Below, in pieces: positions 52,473 to 61,868 of a DNA stretch of 61,899 nucleotides. The position numbers and the translations under genes were made by a program. Source of the stretch: an uncultured Bacteroides sp. (GTDB taxonomy: Bacteria; Bacteroidota; Bacteroidia; Bacteroidales; Bacteroidaceae). The stretch lies in NCBI RefSeq assembly GCF_905207245.1, contig NZ_CAJLKP010000032.1, positions 1-61,899 of the forward strand, given 5' to 3'. Position 1 is the stretch's first letter. Each line of letters opens with the position of its first letter. A model generated the notes under the pieces. The model made no database searches. It worked only from the letters and a program-made list of their open reading frames with translations, and had not been told where the DNA came from.

Positions 52473-52499
52473 ACAAAATCAATTTATTCTCTCTGAAAA

Positions 52500-52531
52500 T
52501 TTGATTTCGCCTTTTGAATGTTGTATCTTTA
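52500..52531 (+). promoter_or_regulatory. Promoter of the DUF4248 gene
   Basis: TTTG (52500-52503), 20 bp, TATCTTTA (52524-52531), close to the Bacteroides consensus. Confidence 0.6.
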
Positions 52532-52556
52532 CAAAATAAACCTAAACTTTATAATC

Positions 52557-52784
52557 ATGGAAGATGAACCTGTGTTTCGCATCCGGACATATAGAAAAAA
52601 AGAATTAGCTCACCTGTATTGTCCTGATATAACCGAGCGTTGTGCCATTCGTACACTTACTCACTGGATAAAATTAAATAAAGAACTTTATGCAGCTTTG
52701 CTTCATACGGGCTATACACCCAGGGCGCGTACATTTGTTCCTAAGCAAGTCTCGATTATTGTCCGTTACCTGGATGAACCCTAA
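52557..52784 (+). CDS. DUF4248 family small protein
   Basis: 75 aa, start at 52557 (an upstream in-frame start would put the promoter inside the gene). The pattern FRIRTYRKKELAHLYCPDIT followed by WIKLNKELYAALLHTGY and VSIIVRYLDEP fits this Bacteroides family, which looks like a small HTH-type DNA-binding protein. It often accompanies HU-like genes, as here. Confidence 0.85.
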   Translation: MEDEPVFRIRTYRKKELAHLYCPDITERCAIRTLTHWIKLNKELYAALLHTGYTPRARTFVPKQVSIIVRYLDEP

Positions 52785-52824
52785 ACTTTATAGTTAGGTA
52801 TGTTATTAATTCATAATTAAGAAT

Positions 52825-52861
52825 AAAGCCAACTGAGTCAATGGAACTTAGTTGGCTTTTT
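52825..52861 (+). terminator. Intrinsic terminator after the DUF4248 gene
   Basis: AAGCCAACT and AGTTGGCTT form the stem, followed by a T tract. Confidence 0.85.
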
Positions 52862-52898
52862 GACGATATTTTTGAGCCTATTTAAATTGATAACGATT

Positions 52899-53984
52899 AT
52901 GCGAATGTTTTTCTTGCTATTTATACTTGGCTATATAGGTGGTAACGTGTACGTCTTTATTCGTGCTTTGCAGATGCTTTCCGGAGTATCGCTGCCTTTG
53001 AGAATTTTGCTGTCTGCCTTTTTCTGGTTAGCGGCATTTTCGTTGGTAATTGCTCTATTGACCCGCCACATGGAGATACCGGTTGTCTTGTCGAAAACAA
53101 TGTTTTGTGTCGGCTCGGTATGGTTGGTATTTACGCTGTATATGGTATTGTCTCTTTTGTTGGCGGATGTGGTGAGGCTGTTTGCGCCGACAATGAAGTA
53201 TGGCTTTTACTATGCTTTAAGTTTCACCAGTTGCCTGCTCCTGTACGGTTACTATAATTATCTCCATCCGCAGATAAACAATATAAATATCCCTATCGAC
53301 AAACCCATAGAAGGTGAAGGAGTGAAGATTGTTGCCGTAAGTGACCTTCATTTAGGCAATGGGACGGGAAAAGCTATGCTGAAGCGGTATGTGGATATGA
53401 TAAATGCTCAGACTCCCGATTTGATATTTATCGGTGGTGATTTGATAGACAACAGTCTCATCCCGTTGTACAATGAAAATATGGCGGAAGAATTGGCGGA
53501 ACTGAAAGCTCCGATGGGTATTTACATGGTTCCGGGCAATCATGAATATATCAGCGGTATTGATGAATGTGTCCGCTTCTTAAAAACGACTCCCATAAAA
53601 CTATTGCGTGATTCTGTGGTGACACTGCCTAATGGGGTGCAGATAATAGGGCGCGACGACCGTTCCAACCGTTCGCGCCACTCTTTGCCTGAGTTGCTAA
53701 AGCAAATAGACAATAGCAAACCTACGGTTGTTTTGGATCATCAACCTTATAATTTGAAAAAAACGGATTCTTTAGGAATAGACTTGCAATTCAGCGGACA
53801 TACACACCACGGGCAGGTGTGGCCTATCAGTTGGGTGACAGACAGACTATATGAACAGAGCCATGGTTACCGTAAGTGGAGTAAATCGCACATCTATGTA
53901 TCCAGTGGATTGTCTCTTTGGGGACCTCCTTTCCGAATCGGAACAAATAGTGATATGGCGGTGTTGCATCTTTCGGGTATGTGA
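52899..53984 (+). CDS. Membrane-anchored metallophosphoesterase
   Basis: 361 aa, start at 52899. Several N-terminal membrane helices (to about residue 128) precede a calcineurin-like phosphoesterase domain with metal-binding motifs DLHLGN, GGDLIDN, GNHEY and the C-terminal GHTHHGQ. This YkuE/YaeI-like layout is linked to lipid or nucleotide phosphoester hydrolysis at the membrane. The substrate is not determined. Confidence 0.9.
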   Translation: MRMFFLLFILGYIGGNVYVFIRALQMLSGVSLPLRILLSAFFWLAAFSLVIALLTRHMEIPVVLSKTMFCVGSVWLVFTLYMVLSLLLADVVRLFAPTMKYGFYYALSFTSCLLLYGYYNYLHPQINNINIPIDKPIEGEGVKIVAVSDLHLGNGTGKAMLKRYVDMINAQTPDLIFIGGDLIDNSLIPLYNENMAEELAELKAPMGIYMVPGNHEYISGIDECVRFLKTTPIKLLRDSVVTLPNGVQIIGRDDRSNRSRHSLPELLKQIDNSKPTVVLDHQPYNLKKTDSLGIDLQFSGHTHHGQVWPISWVTDRLYEQSHGYRKWSKSHIYVSSGLSLWGPPFRIGTNSDMAVLHLSGM

Positions 53985-54008
53985 TTGAACCATAATGGGA
54001 ATAGAGAT

Positions 54009-54134
54009 TATATTTGTCTTTAAATCTTGTTTTTTGTTAAAGTGAAGAGCTTAATTAAACTTTTCTCTTTTCCTGTTGTCTTATAATCATTGTAATTCAA
54101 TAGGTATGATAAAAGATATGCAGGTATTAGTTTA
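54009..54134 (+). other. Intergenic stretch with a -7-like box
   Basis: TATATTTG (54009-54016), with ATTG 21 bp upstream, could start a short RNA ending at the terminator 54135-54166. Alternatively the terminator simply serves the metallophosphoesterase gene. Confidence 0.35.
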
Positions 54135-54166
54135 GAGCGGGCGGATGATGATTCGCCCGTTTTTTA
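54135..54166 (+). terminator. Intrinsic terminator
   Basis: CGGGCG and CGCCCG pair around GATGATGATT, followed by TTTTTT. Confidence 0.85.
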
Positions 54167-54242
54167 TTTATTTTGGCTTTCTCTTGTATTTTTGCCTCTC
54201 TTTTTGTTCCTTTGTTCCCGTTAATTGTAAACAAATGGTAGA

Positions 54243-54779
54243 ATGAAAAACGTATTTTACTTCTGGATATGTATAGCAATGTGGTTATTGTCCGCTTGTT
54301 CTTCACAGAAAAAAGGGGATGGGGGAGACATACAAATACTGATGAAAGACAGTGTGGATGCCAATGGTTTGCAACGTATGCAGGTGTCTGATATTAAAAC
54401 AACATTTACTTATAAAGGTAAGGATTATCAGTCAAATATAGTTCGCCGACCTGATGATGGTCTGCCTGTCGTGATAAATGAACAGGGAGAAAAGTTTATA
54501 GATAACCGAATCACACTACGTATAACTTCTGGTGGTAAGTCCGTTGTGGACAAGTCATTCACTAAGGAAAGTTTTGCTTCATTGGTGGATGCAAAATTCC
54601 TGAAACACTCCATTCTTGAAGGATTGGTGTATGATAAAACCACACCGAAAGGTATTGTATATGCTGCAAGCATTTGCTATCCGCAGACAGATCTCTATAT
54701 TCCGTTGTCGCTGACGGTTACGCCGGATGGAAAAATATCTATGGAGAAAGAAGAATTACTGGAAGATTTTGAAAATTAA
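54243..54779 (+). CDS. DUF4738 family lipoprotein
   Basis: 178 aa. The lipobox LSAC lies after an 18-residue signal. The family pattern SNIVRRPDDGLPVVINEQGE, DNRITLRI and the ending IPLSLTVTPDGKISM match DUF4738, which is common and uncharacterised in Bacteroides. It lies 65 bp upstream of the response regulator in the same direction. Confidence 0.82.
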   Translation: MKNVFYFWICIAMWLLSACSSQKKGDGGDIQILMKDSVDANGLQRMQVSDIKTTFTYKGKDYQSNIVRRPDDGLPVVINEQGEKFIDNRITLRITSGGKSVVDKSFTKESFASLVDAKFLKHSILEGLVYDKTTPKGIVYAASICYPQTDLYIPLSLTVTPDGKISMEKEELLEDFEN

Positions 54780-54844
54780 AAATTAAAAAACAGAAAGTTG
54801 GGAATTCCAGAATGTTTCCTAATTTATGAGTTTCCTTTGCCGGT

Positions 54845-55522
54845 ATGAAAATCTTGATTGTAGAAGACGAACCGGATTTGCGGGAAACTATCCGCATTTC
54901 CCTTTTGAAAGAGAACTTCGTAGTGGAAACTGCCGCCGACTATTATTCGGCACTGGAGAAAGTGAATGACTACGATTATGACTGCATCTTGCTGGACATC
55001 ATGTTGCCCGGTGGAAGCGGTCTGGATTTGCTACGCGAACTCAAACGCCTGCATCGTAGCGACAGTGTACTAATCATTTCAGCTAAAGATTCTCTGGACG
55101 ATAAAGTGGAAGGATTGGAGTTGGGCGCTGATGACTATCTTACGAAACCTTTTCATTTGGCGGAACTCAATGCGCGCGTTAAATCTGTTATCCGGCGTCG
55201 GCAGGCAAAAGGAGATGTCTCAATTACAGTGGGCAATTTGCTGTTGTTCCCTGATAAACGGCAGGTGGAAGTTGGGGGAATCCCGTTGCAACTCAACCGG
55301 AAAGAGTTTGATTTACTCTATTATTTTGTGGTCAACCCTAACCGGGTCATCAATAAAATGAGTCTTGCGGAGTCTGTATGGGGTGATAATATCGACCAGG
55401 CGGACTCATTAGATTTCATATACTCGCAGGTGAAAAACCTTCGTCGGAAACTGAAACAGGCCGAAGCTACCGTAGAACTGAAGGCGGTGTATGGCTTTGG
55501 GTATAAGCTCTCTGAAGTATGA
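54845..55522 (+). CDS. OmpR-family response regulator
   Basis: 225 aa. The receiver domain (1-115) has phospho-acceptor Asp51 in DCILLDIMLPGGSG; a winged-helix DNA-binding domain follows (about 128-223). It overlaps the kinase gene by 4 nt (ATGA), so they form one two-component unit. The adjacent PepSY-like genes are the likely targets or modulators. Confidence 0.95.
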   Translation: MKILIVEDEPDLRETIRISLLKENFVVETAADYYSALEKVNDYDYDCILLDIMLPGGSGLDLLRELKRLHRSDSVLIISAKDSLDDKVEGLELGADDYLTKPFHLAELNARVKSVIRRRQAKGDVSITVGNLLLFPDKRQVEVGGIPLQLNRKEFDLLYYFVVNPNRVINKMSLAESVWGDNIDQADSLDFIYSQVKNLRRKLKQAEATVELKAVYGFGYKLSEV

Positions 55523-56808
55523 AACTGCTTCACTATACCTACGGAAAGCTTTCGTTACTGTTGTTTTTTCTAATGGCGGCATGGGGTGTGTTGTTTTATT
55601 ATGCCATCGTTGAAGAGGTGGTGGATGAAACGGATGATACACTTGAAAACTATGGTAAAATTTTGATTAGTAATGCTTTGATGGATCCTTCCATACTTGA
55701 TACGGAAGGTACGTTGATGTCCTTTTACAAATTCCGCCCTATATCCGAGGAAGAAGCGGAAGATTATGATGAGGTATATTATGACTCTACCGTTTATATA
55801 GAGAGTGAAGATGAGGATGAGCCGGTGCGGGTCATGAAAACAGCTTTCCGTATGCCGGACGGGCAATATTACGAATTGGAACTGATGATTTCTATTCTGG
55901 AACGTGATGATATGGTGGAAGCGATTCTGTGGTATCTGGGAGCTTTATTTCTGCTTTTTCTGATTTGTACATCCATCGGAACCCGCCTGATATTGCAAAG
56001 TGTGTTTCGTCCGTTGCATCGCCTGCTGGATTGGCTGAAGCAGATTCAACCGGGAAAAGAAGTGCCGGTACTGGATAATCCTACTAAAATCCGGGAATTC
56101 CGTCAGTTGGGGGATGCGGCTGTGGATATGGGGAACCGTAGCTACAAGGCATATGAAGAGCAGAAGCAGTTCATAGAGAATGCTTCGCATGAGTTGCAGA
56201 CACCACTTGCTATTGTACGCGGCAAGGTGGAGTTACTTGCCGAAAATGAGTCGATGACCGAAGAGCAGTTGAAAGAACTGGATGAGATATATGCTACGCT
56301 GGGTAGGGCAGTGAGATTGAATAAATCTCTGTTATTGCTGTCCCGTATTGAGAACGGGCAATATACTGAAACGGAAGATGTATCTGTAGATGATGTGCTG
56401 GATGAGCTATTGCCTGACCTGATGGATATATATGAGGGAAAACATATCCATTTGGTACGTACTCAAGGAGAGGCTCCTTTTATAATCCGTTGTAATCTTT
56501 CCCTGGCGCAGATTCTGGTTTCCAATCTGGTGAAGAATTCTCTGCTACACAACCGTGCAGGTGGTGAATTGCATATTGTGACTACTCCTTCCTCATTGAG
56601 TATAAAGAATAGTGGTGACCACCCTTTGGATGGAGAAAAGCTTTTCCGGCGTTTCTATCGTGGCATCGACGGAAAGAAAGATTCCACCGGATTAGGGCTT
56701 GCCATTGCCCGCTCCATTGCTACGTCTGCATCTCTTCGCCTGATTTATAAGTGGGAAGAAGGAATGCATGTATTCTTACTCGTTAAAGAACCTAAAAAGA
56801 AAAGCTAA
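55519..56808 (+). CDS. Sensor histidine kinase
   Basis: 429 aa. Two membrane helices (about 12-32 and 135-160) enclose an acidic periplasmic segment rich in Asp and Glu. The H box reads ENASHELQTPLAIV, the N box LVKNSLLHN and the G box DSTGLGLAIARS. It partners the preceding OmpR-type regulator. The acidic sensor region may bind cations; this is inference. Confidence 0.95.
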   Translation: MKLLHYTYGKLSLLLFFLMAAWGVLFYYAIVEEVVDETDDTLENYGKILISNALMDPSILDTEGTLMSFYKFRPISEEEAEDYDEVYYDSTVYIESEDEDEPVRVMKTAFRMPDGQYYELELMISILERDDMVEAILWYLGALFLLFLICTSIGTRLILQSVFRPLHRLLDWLKQIQPGKEVPVLDNPTKIREFRQLGDAAVDMGNRSYKAYEEQKQFIENASHELQTPLAIVRGKVELLAENESMTEEQLKELDEIYATLGRAVRLNKSLLLLSRIENGQYTETEDVSVDDVLDELLPDLMDIYEGKHIHLVRTQGEAPFIIRCNLSLAQILVSNLVKNSLLHNRAGGELHIVTTPSSLSIKNSGDHPLDGEKLFRRFYRGIDGKKDSTGLGLAIARSIATSASLRLIYKWEEGMHVFLLVKEPKKKS

Positions 56809-56906
56809 AGGCGTATATTCCCAAATCTTTCCCAGTTCTGTGTCGTTATTTGCAGTGTGAACAAAAACAGGTAATAAATTAGTAACACTTTAAAAAAATA
56901 ACGATT

Positions 56907-57344
56907 ATGAAGAAGATTTTATCTATTCTCGTATTGGCTATCGTAGCCATTCAGTTCGCTTTTGCAGGTGACGTCATTACTAAGGATGCAAAGGAACTTC
57001 CATTGACTGCGCGTAATTTTATTAATCAGTATTTCAGCAAACCGCAGATTTCATACATCAAGATAGATAGTGATTTCTTATCCAAGAAGTATGAAGTGCT
57101 CTTGACTGACCGTACGGAAATCGAGTTTGACAAGAAGGGTAACTGGACAGAAATTGACTGTAAGAAGAATGCTGTACCTGCTGCCTTAATCCCTGTTTCT
57201 ATTAAGGATTATGTGAAGGCTAATTTTCCTAATGAGATTATCACTAAGATAGAGCGCAAGGGTGTAGGTATAGAAGTGGAACTTGCGAATGATTTCTCTT
57301 TGAAGTTTAATAAGAAAGGACAATTTGTCAGCATGGATGATTAA
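56907..57344 (+). CDS. PepSY-like (BLIP-fold) periplasmic protein
   Basis: 145 aa. A signal peptide (to about 20, QFAFAG) is followed by two PepSY-like halves (about 25-85 and 88-145), with the repeated pattern KYEVLLTDRTEIEFDKKGNW. Such proteins accompany two-component systems in Bacteroides. The gene ends in TAATG, sharing the last A with the ATG at 57344. Confidence 0.85.
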   Translation: MKKILSILVLAIVAIQFAFAGDVITKDAKELPLTARNFINQYFSKPQISYIKIDSDFLSKKYEVLLTDRTEIEFDKKGNWTEIDCKKNAVPAALIPVSIKDYVKANFPNEIITKIERKGVGIEVELANDFSLKFNKKGQFVSMDD

Positions 57345-57358
57345 TGGGGGAAGACAAG

Positions 57359-57859
57359 ATGAAAACAAGATTTTTGATGATAGCGATGATGATGTTCATA
57401 GCTGCTATGACATTCAGCGCATGTAGTGATGATGACGATGATGATAAAGGTATTAAAGTACCGGAATCTGTGGAACAGGCTTTGAAACAGAGGTATCCGA
57501 GTGCAACAGGTATAGAATGGAAACAGAAAAAATCGTATTATGTTGCCGACTGTTGGTTGGATGGAAAAGAATCGAATATATGGTTTAATACCAATGCTGA
57601 TTGGCTGATGACGGAATCTGAATTATATTGGAATGATGTTCCGGCTGCTGTACAGACAGCATTTGGTAATGGTGACTATGCCAACTGGGTACAAGATGAT
57701 TATTATTTCTTGTTCTATCCGTTGCAACCTATGCAATATGTAATTGAAGTGGAACAGGGAAAATTGAAATATCAGTTGTTCTATTCTGAAGATGGGGGAC
57801 TGATGAATACGGTAGATATTTCGGGTAAGGATGATACGATTTATCCGCCGGAAGTGTGA
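57359..57859 (+). CDS. PepSY-like surface lipoprotein
   Basis: 166 aa from the ATG at 57359 (an ATG at 57344 gives five more residues). The lipobox FSAC is followed directly by Ser and a run of Asp, which matches the lipoprotein export signal for surface exposure in Bacteroidetes. Then PepSY-like repeats follow (about 32-165: GIEWKQKKSYYVADCWLDGK). Co-transcribed with the preceding PepSY-like gene. Confidence 0.82.
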   Translation: MKTRFLMIAMMMFIAAMTFSACSDDDDDDKGIKVPESVEQALKQRYPSATGIEWKQKKSYYVADCWLDGKESNIWFNTNADWLMTESELYWNDVPAAVQTAFGNGDYANWVQDDYYFLFYPLQPMQYVIEVEQGKLKYQLFYSEDGGLMNTVDISGKDDTIYPPEV

Positions 57860-57862
57860 GAT

Positions 57863-57973
57863 AGTGACGAGCTACAGGTTACAAGTTGCTGTGCTATACT
57901 GGTGGGCGAATTATTATTCGCCTGATTATCACACCGAAAGGCACTTCTCACTTGTAGCTCGTAGCTCGTCACT
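57863..57973. repeat. Palindromic intergenic element with ACGAGCTAC arms (second copy)
   Basis: Left arm AGTGACGAGCTAC (57863-57875), right arm GTAGCTCGTCACT (57961-57973). The core TCACACCGAAAGGCA (57929-57943) is identical to that at 24656-24670. A second small palindrome (GGCGAATTATTATTCGCC, 57904-57921) is inserted in the centre. It lies between convergent genes. Confidence 0.8.
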
Positions 57974-57998
57974 TAATTTAGCGCTATGCGCCAAATTA

Positions 57999-59216
57999 TC
58001 ATTCTCCCATTGGACGGTAATCTTTTGCAAGTCCGCCTTCGCTCGTCTCTTTGTAGAGCGATGGCAGGTCATTTCCGGTTTCTTTCATCACCTCCACCAC
58101 TTTATCGAAAGATACACGGTGCATGCCATCGGTGAAGGAGGAGTATAAGTTGGCATCCAGTGCACGGGCGGCAGCATATGCATTTCGCTCGATACAAGGA
58201 ATCTGTACTAATCCGCATACAGGGTCGCATGTCATACCCAGATGATGTTCCAGCCCCATTTCAGCAGCATATTCTATCTGAGCCGGGCTTCCCCCGAATA
58301 ATTGGTTGGCGGCGGCTGAGGCCATAGCACAAGCTACACCTACTTCTCCCTGGCACCCAACTTCAGCTCCTGAAATAGAAGCATTAGTCTTTACGATATT
58401 TCCTACAAGTCCTGCTGTGGCAAGGGCACGGAGAATACGGGTTTCACTAAAGTCACGGCTTTTAGCGAGATGATACAGCACAGCCGGCATCACACCGCAG
58501 GAACCACAAGTGGGTGCGGTAACTATCGTTCCGCCCGAAGCGTTTTCCTCGCTTACGGCAAGGGCATAAGCAAATACCAGTCCACGCGATTGCAGGGATT
58601 GTTTGTATCCGCTGGCACGTATATAATAGGTGGAGGCTTTGCGGCGTAGGTTCAGCGGGCCGGGTAATACACCTTCCTGTTCCAGTCCACGGCGAACGGC
58701 TGCCTGCATGGTTTTCCATACTTCACTCAGATAGTCCCAAATATCTTCTTCTTCGCATTCTTTGACGTATTCCCAGTAGCTTCTTCCGGTTCTCTCGCAC
58801 CATTGCAGGATTTCGGTCATGTGGTTCATGGCGTAAATGTCTGATGTGTTGACAGAGGAGGCACCATCGTTTTCTTCGGCCAGTGCGCCACCGCCAACGC
58901 TGAATACTGTCCATGAATCCGTCTCTTTTCCTGTTGCATCCAAAGATACGAACTTCATTCCATTAGGGTGGAAAGGGAGGAATATCTTCGGCTCCCAGAT
59001 AATTTCTACCGGAGCGGCAGGTTGCAGCGTATCGGTAATGGCTATATTGGTCATATGCCCTTTACCTGTAGCGGCAAGACTACCGTATAAAGTCACTTTA
59101 AAAGAAGAAGCTTCCGGATGTTTCTCCAGAAAAAGCTCAGCAGCCTTGCGTGGTCCCATTGTATGGCTGCTTGAGGGACCTGTACCGATACGGTAGAGTT
59201 CTTTGATTGATTTCAT
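57999..59216 (-). CDS. sdaA: L-serine ammonia-lyase (iron-sulfur type)
   Basis: 405 aa, single-chain form with the beta and alpha domains fused. The cysteines in TCGSCG (about 234-239) and CDPVCGLVQIPC are the 4Fe-4S ligands. It deaminates serine to pyruvate and ammonia. The N-terminal SSSHTMGPRKAAELFLEK motif is typical. It lies 12 bp after the mutS2 gene in the same direction. Confidence 0.95.
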   Translation of the reverse strand: MKSIKELYRIGTGPSSSHTMGPRKAAELFLEKHPEASSFKVTLYGSLAATGKGHMTNIAITDTLQPAAPVEIIWEPKIFLPFHPNGMKFVSLDATGKETDSWTVFSVGGGALAEENDGASSVNTSDIYAMNHMTEILQWCERTGRSYWEYVKECEEEDIWDYLSEVWKTMQAAVRRGLEQEGVLPGPLNLRRKASTYYIRASGYKQSLQSRGLVFAYALAVSEENASGGTIVTAPTCGSCGVMPAVLYHLAKSRDFSETRILRALATAGLVGNIVKTNASISGAEVGCQGEVGVACAMASAAANQLFGGSPAQIEYAAEMGLEHHLGMTCDPVCGLVQIPCIERNAYAAARALDANLYSSFTDGMHRVSFDKVVEVMKETGNDLPSLYKETSEGGLAKDYRPMGE

Positions 59217-59228
59217 GATTATATTAGT

Positions 59229-61754
59229 TTATAGGTCAACGACTGTGATTCCTGCACCGCCAAATTGTACATGTTCGTCGGCAAATTGCCTTATGCCGGA
59301 AACCGTTTGCAGGTATTGACGGATAAGCGTACGCAAAATGCCCGTACCTGTTCCGTGAAGAATACGTACACGTGCCATACCTACGAGGATGGCATCATCA
59401 ATAAAGTAAGTCACCGCCTGCAGGGCTTCGTCGCCACGCATACCGCGTACATCAATGTCTTGTTTGAAGTGTAGTTTCTTTTCATACATGCTGTCTTGCG
59501 TCTGATTGCTGACGAATGTACTCTTAGTAGAACTGTCTACTTTCTGCGGAGTAACGTTCGTGCGTTCCAGACGTTCCACTTTTACGGTGGTCTTTATACT
59601 GCCGAAAGCAATGATAGCATTTTTACCATTTACTTCCATCACTTCACCCACTGCACTCTGGCCCTTTATCTTCACCATAGCGCCGGGAACGATACTTGCC
59701 AGGCGTTCTGCTTCTTGTTTGGCTTTCTGTGCGGCTTGTTCCTGTGCCGAAAGTCCGCTTCCTGTCTCTTTGGCTTTTTTATCTTTCTTTCTACTCTGCT
59801 TTTCCTGCAACTTCTGCATCTTGCGGGCTATCTTCTCCTCTTGTTCTTTAGAGGCGAGAGCTTCCATCGATTCACGGAATTCAGTCAACTCCTGACGTGC
59901 TTGGCGGGTTTTTTCTTTTTCCGCCTGCGCTTCCTTGATAGTGCGGATGGTGTTTTCAATCCGGGCATTGGCTTCCTGCATCAATTGTTCCGCTTCCTCT
60001 TTGGCTTTCCGGATAATCTCTTTGCGGGACTTTTGCAAGTCTTCCATTTCCGTTTGATAGCGGGAGATGGTTTCTTCCATGTGTTTCTCGCGCTGGCGGA
60101 TGGTCTGGCGTTTTCCTTCCCAATACCGCTTATCGCGTACGATGTCTTGCAGGTATTTATCAGCATTGATGTACTCGCTGCCTACAATTTCGGATGCATC
60201 GGCAATGACATCTTCCGGAAGCCCAATCTTCCGGGCTATTTCTACGGCAAATGAACTTCCGGGGTTACCAATTTGAAGTTGGAAGAGTGCTTGCATCAAG
60301 TGACGGTCATACAACATAGCTCCGTTCACTACTCCTTCATGGTCTTCGGCAAAATGCTTCAGATTCTGGTAGTGTGTAGTTATAACACCGAACGTCAGTT
60401 TTTGGTTGAAGCGTTTCAGTACGGCTTCGGCTATGGCGCCACCAATCTGCGGTTCTGTGCCGCCGCCGAATTCGTCAATGAGGATAAGACTACGCTCATT
60501 GCAATTCTTCATCATCATTTTCATGTTGGTCAGATGTGAAGAGTAGGTACTCAGGTCGTCTTCGATGGACTGTTCGTCACCTATATCTATGAAGATGCTA
60601 CTGAAAATGCCCGCATGACTACGTTCGTGCATGGGGATGAGCATGCCGCATTGCAGCATGTATTGTAATAATCCTACGGTCTTGAGGCAAACGGACTTAC
60701 CACCAGCATTCGGACCGGAAATAATGAGGATGCGTTGCTGTGCGTTCAACTCAATATCGAGGGGGACTACTTTTTTACCATGTTTGGCAAGAGAGAGCTG
60801 GAGTAGCGGATGCACGGCCATAGTCCAGTCCAGCAATTGCGTGTTTTCCAGCGCAGGCTTTATACCTGATATTTGCAGGGAGAACAAACTCTTGGCGCGG
60901 ATAAAATCAATTTCGGCAAGGAATTCGTAGGACTGCAAAACATCGGGAATGGAAGGGCGCAGCAGATTGGAGAATTCTACCAGAATACGGATAATCTCTC
61001 TGCGTTCGTCTCCTTCAAGTTCACGGATGCGATTGTTGGCTTCCACCACTTCGGCAGGTTCAATGAAGACGGTCTTTCCACTTGCCGATTCGTCATGTAC
61101 GATTCCTTTTATTTTCCGTTTCAGCCCCGGTGCAATAGGGATAACCAGACGTCCGTCACGCATGGTTGGGGTAACATCTTTGTCAACTACACCTTCCGAC
61201 TGGGCATTGCGCAGGATGCTGTTCAGCGACCGGGAAATGCCACTCATCGTGCTTGCCAATTCACGGCGGATGCGTGCCAGTTCAGAGGAGGCATTGTCTT
61301 TTATCTTTCCATAGGGTGAAAGAATGTTGTTTATCTTCTGGATAAGCTGCGGAAATGCCAGGATGTCTTTGGCAAGATGCCGTAGGCAAGGGTAGGGGGA
61401 GTCTTCTGCTTCCGTATCGTCCTTTTCCAGAAAGCGTACGATGTCGCGTATCGTTTCCAGCGAACGGCGCAGGTCGAAAAGCTCCTGTTCGTCCAGGTAC
61501 ATTCCTTCTACACGTATTCGTTTTAGTGACGGGCGTACATCGAAAAAGTATTGGGCGGGGAAATTATCTTCCTCTTCTATAATACGGATAAATTCAGTGA
61601 CAAGGTTCAGGCGTTCTTCTACTTCTTCATAGTGGTCGGAGAATGCCATGTCAGTCACCCGTTCTGCACCTAACGTGCTAAGGCATTTTTCGCTTAGCAA
61701 CTGGCGTATTTGGTCGAAACCTATTTTATGCTCAAAGTTCTGTGGGTATATCAT
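59229..61754 (-). CDS. mutS2: Endonuclease MutS2
   Basis: 841 aa. The MutS-type ATPase has Walker A GPNAGGKS (about 344-352), followed by a long coiled coil (about 515-660) and a C-terminal Smr domain (about 765-841: DIDVRGMRGDEAL, HGTGTGILR). No mismatch-recognition domain I. MutS2 suppresses recombination and, in some bacteria, rescues collided ribosomes. The promoter lies only 4 bp before the ATG, so the mRNA is almost leaderless. Confidence 0.96.
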   Translation of the reverse strand: MIYPQNFEHKIGFDQIRQLLSEKCLSTLGAERVTDMAFSDHYEEVEERLNLVTEFIRIIEEEDNFPAQYFFDVRPSLKRIRVEGMYLDEQELFDLRRSLETIRDIVRFLEKDDTEAEDSPYPCLRHLAKDILAFPQLIQKINNILSPYGKIKDNASSELARIRRELASTMSGISRSLNSILRNAQSEGVVDKDVTPTMRDGRLVIPIAPGLKRKIKGIVHDESASGKTVFIEPAEVVEANNRIRELEGDERREIIRILVEFSNLLRPSIPDVLQSYEFLAEIDFIRAKSLFSLQISGIKPALENTQLLDWTMAVHPLLQLSLAKHGKKVVPLDIELNAQQRILIISGPNAGGKSVCLKTVGLLQYMLQCGMLIPMHERSHAGIFSSIFIDIGDEQSIEDDLSTYSSHLTNMKMMMKNCNERSLILIDEFGGGTEPQIGGAIAEAVLKRFNQKLTFGVITTHYQNLKHFAEDHEGVVNGAMLYDRHLMQALFQLQIGNPGSSFAVEIARKIGLPEDVIADASEIVGSEYINADKYLQDIVRDKRYWEGKRQTIRQREKHMEETISRYQTEMEDLQKSRKEIIRKAKEEAEQLMQEANARIENTIRTIKEAQAEKEKTRQARQELTEFRESMEALASKEQEEKIARKMQKLQEKQSRKKDKKAKETGSGLSAQEQAAQKAKQEAERLASIVPGAMVKIKGQSAVGEVMEVNGKNAIIAFGSIKTTVKVERLERTNVTPQKVDSSTKSTFVSNQTQDSMYEKKLHFKQDIDVRGMRGDEALQAVTYFIDDAILVGMARVRILHGTGTGILRTLIRQYLQTVSGIRQFADEHVQFGGAGITVVDL

Positions 61755-61758
61755 GGTG

Positions 61759-61766
61759 CAAAAGTA
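61759..61766 (-). promoter_or_regulatory. -7 element of mutS2, 4 bp before the start codon
   Basis: TACTTTTG on the minus strand (61766-61759) is followed by CACC and the ATG. The -33 region is poor (TTTTTTCGCG). Transcription would start at or next to the ATG. Confidence 0.65.
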
Positions 61767-61796
61767 GTATTTATTCGCGAAAAAAATGGCAGGAAG

Positions 61797-61827
61797 TTTG
61801 TAGAATTAAAAATGATTTGTACCTTTG
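61797..61827 (+). promoter_or_regulatory. Promoter of the tRNA-Ser gene
   Basis: TTTG (61797-61800), 19 bp, TACCTTTG (61820-61827), 41 bp before the tRNA. Confidence 0.7.
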
Positions 61828-61868
61828 CACCGCTTTAAGAGAAAAGCACTTCTTGAAAGAGAAGTTTT

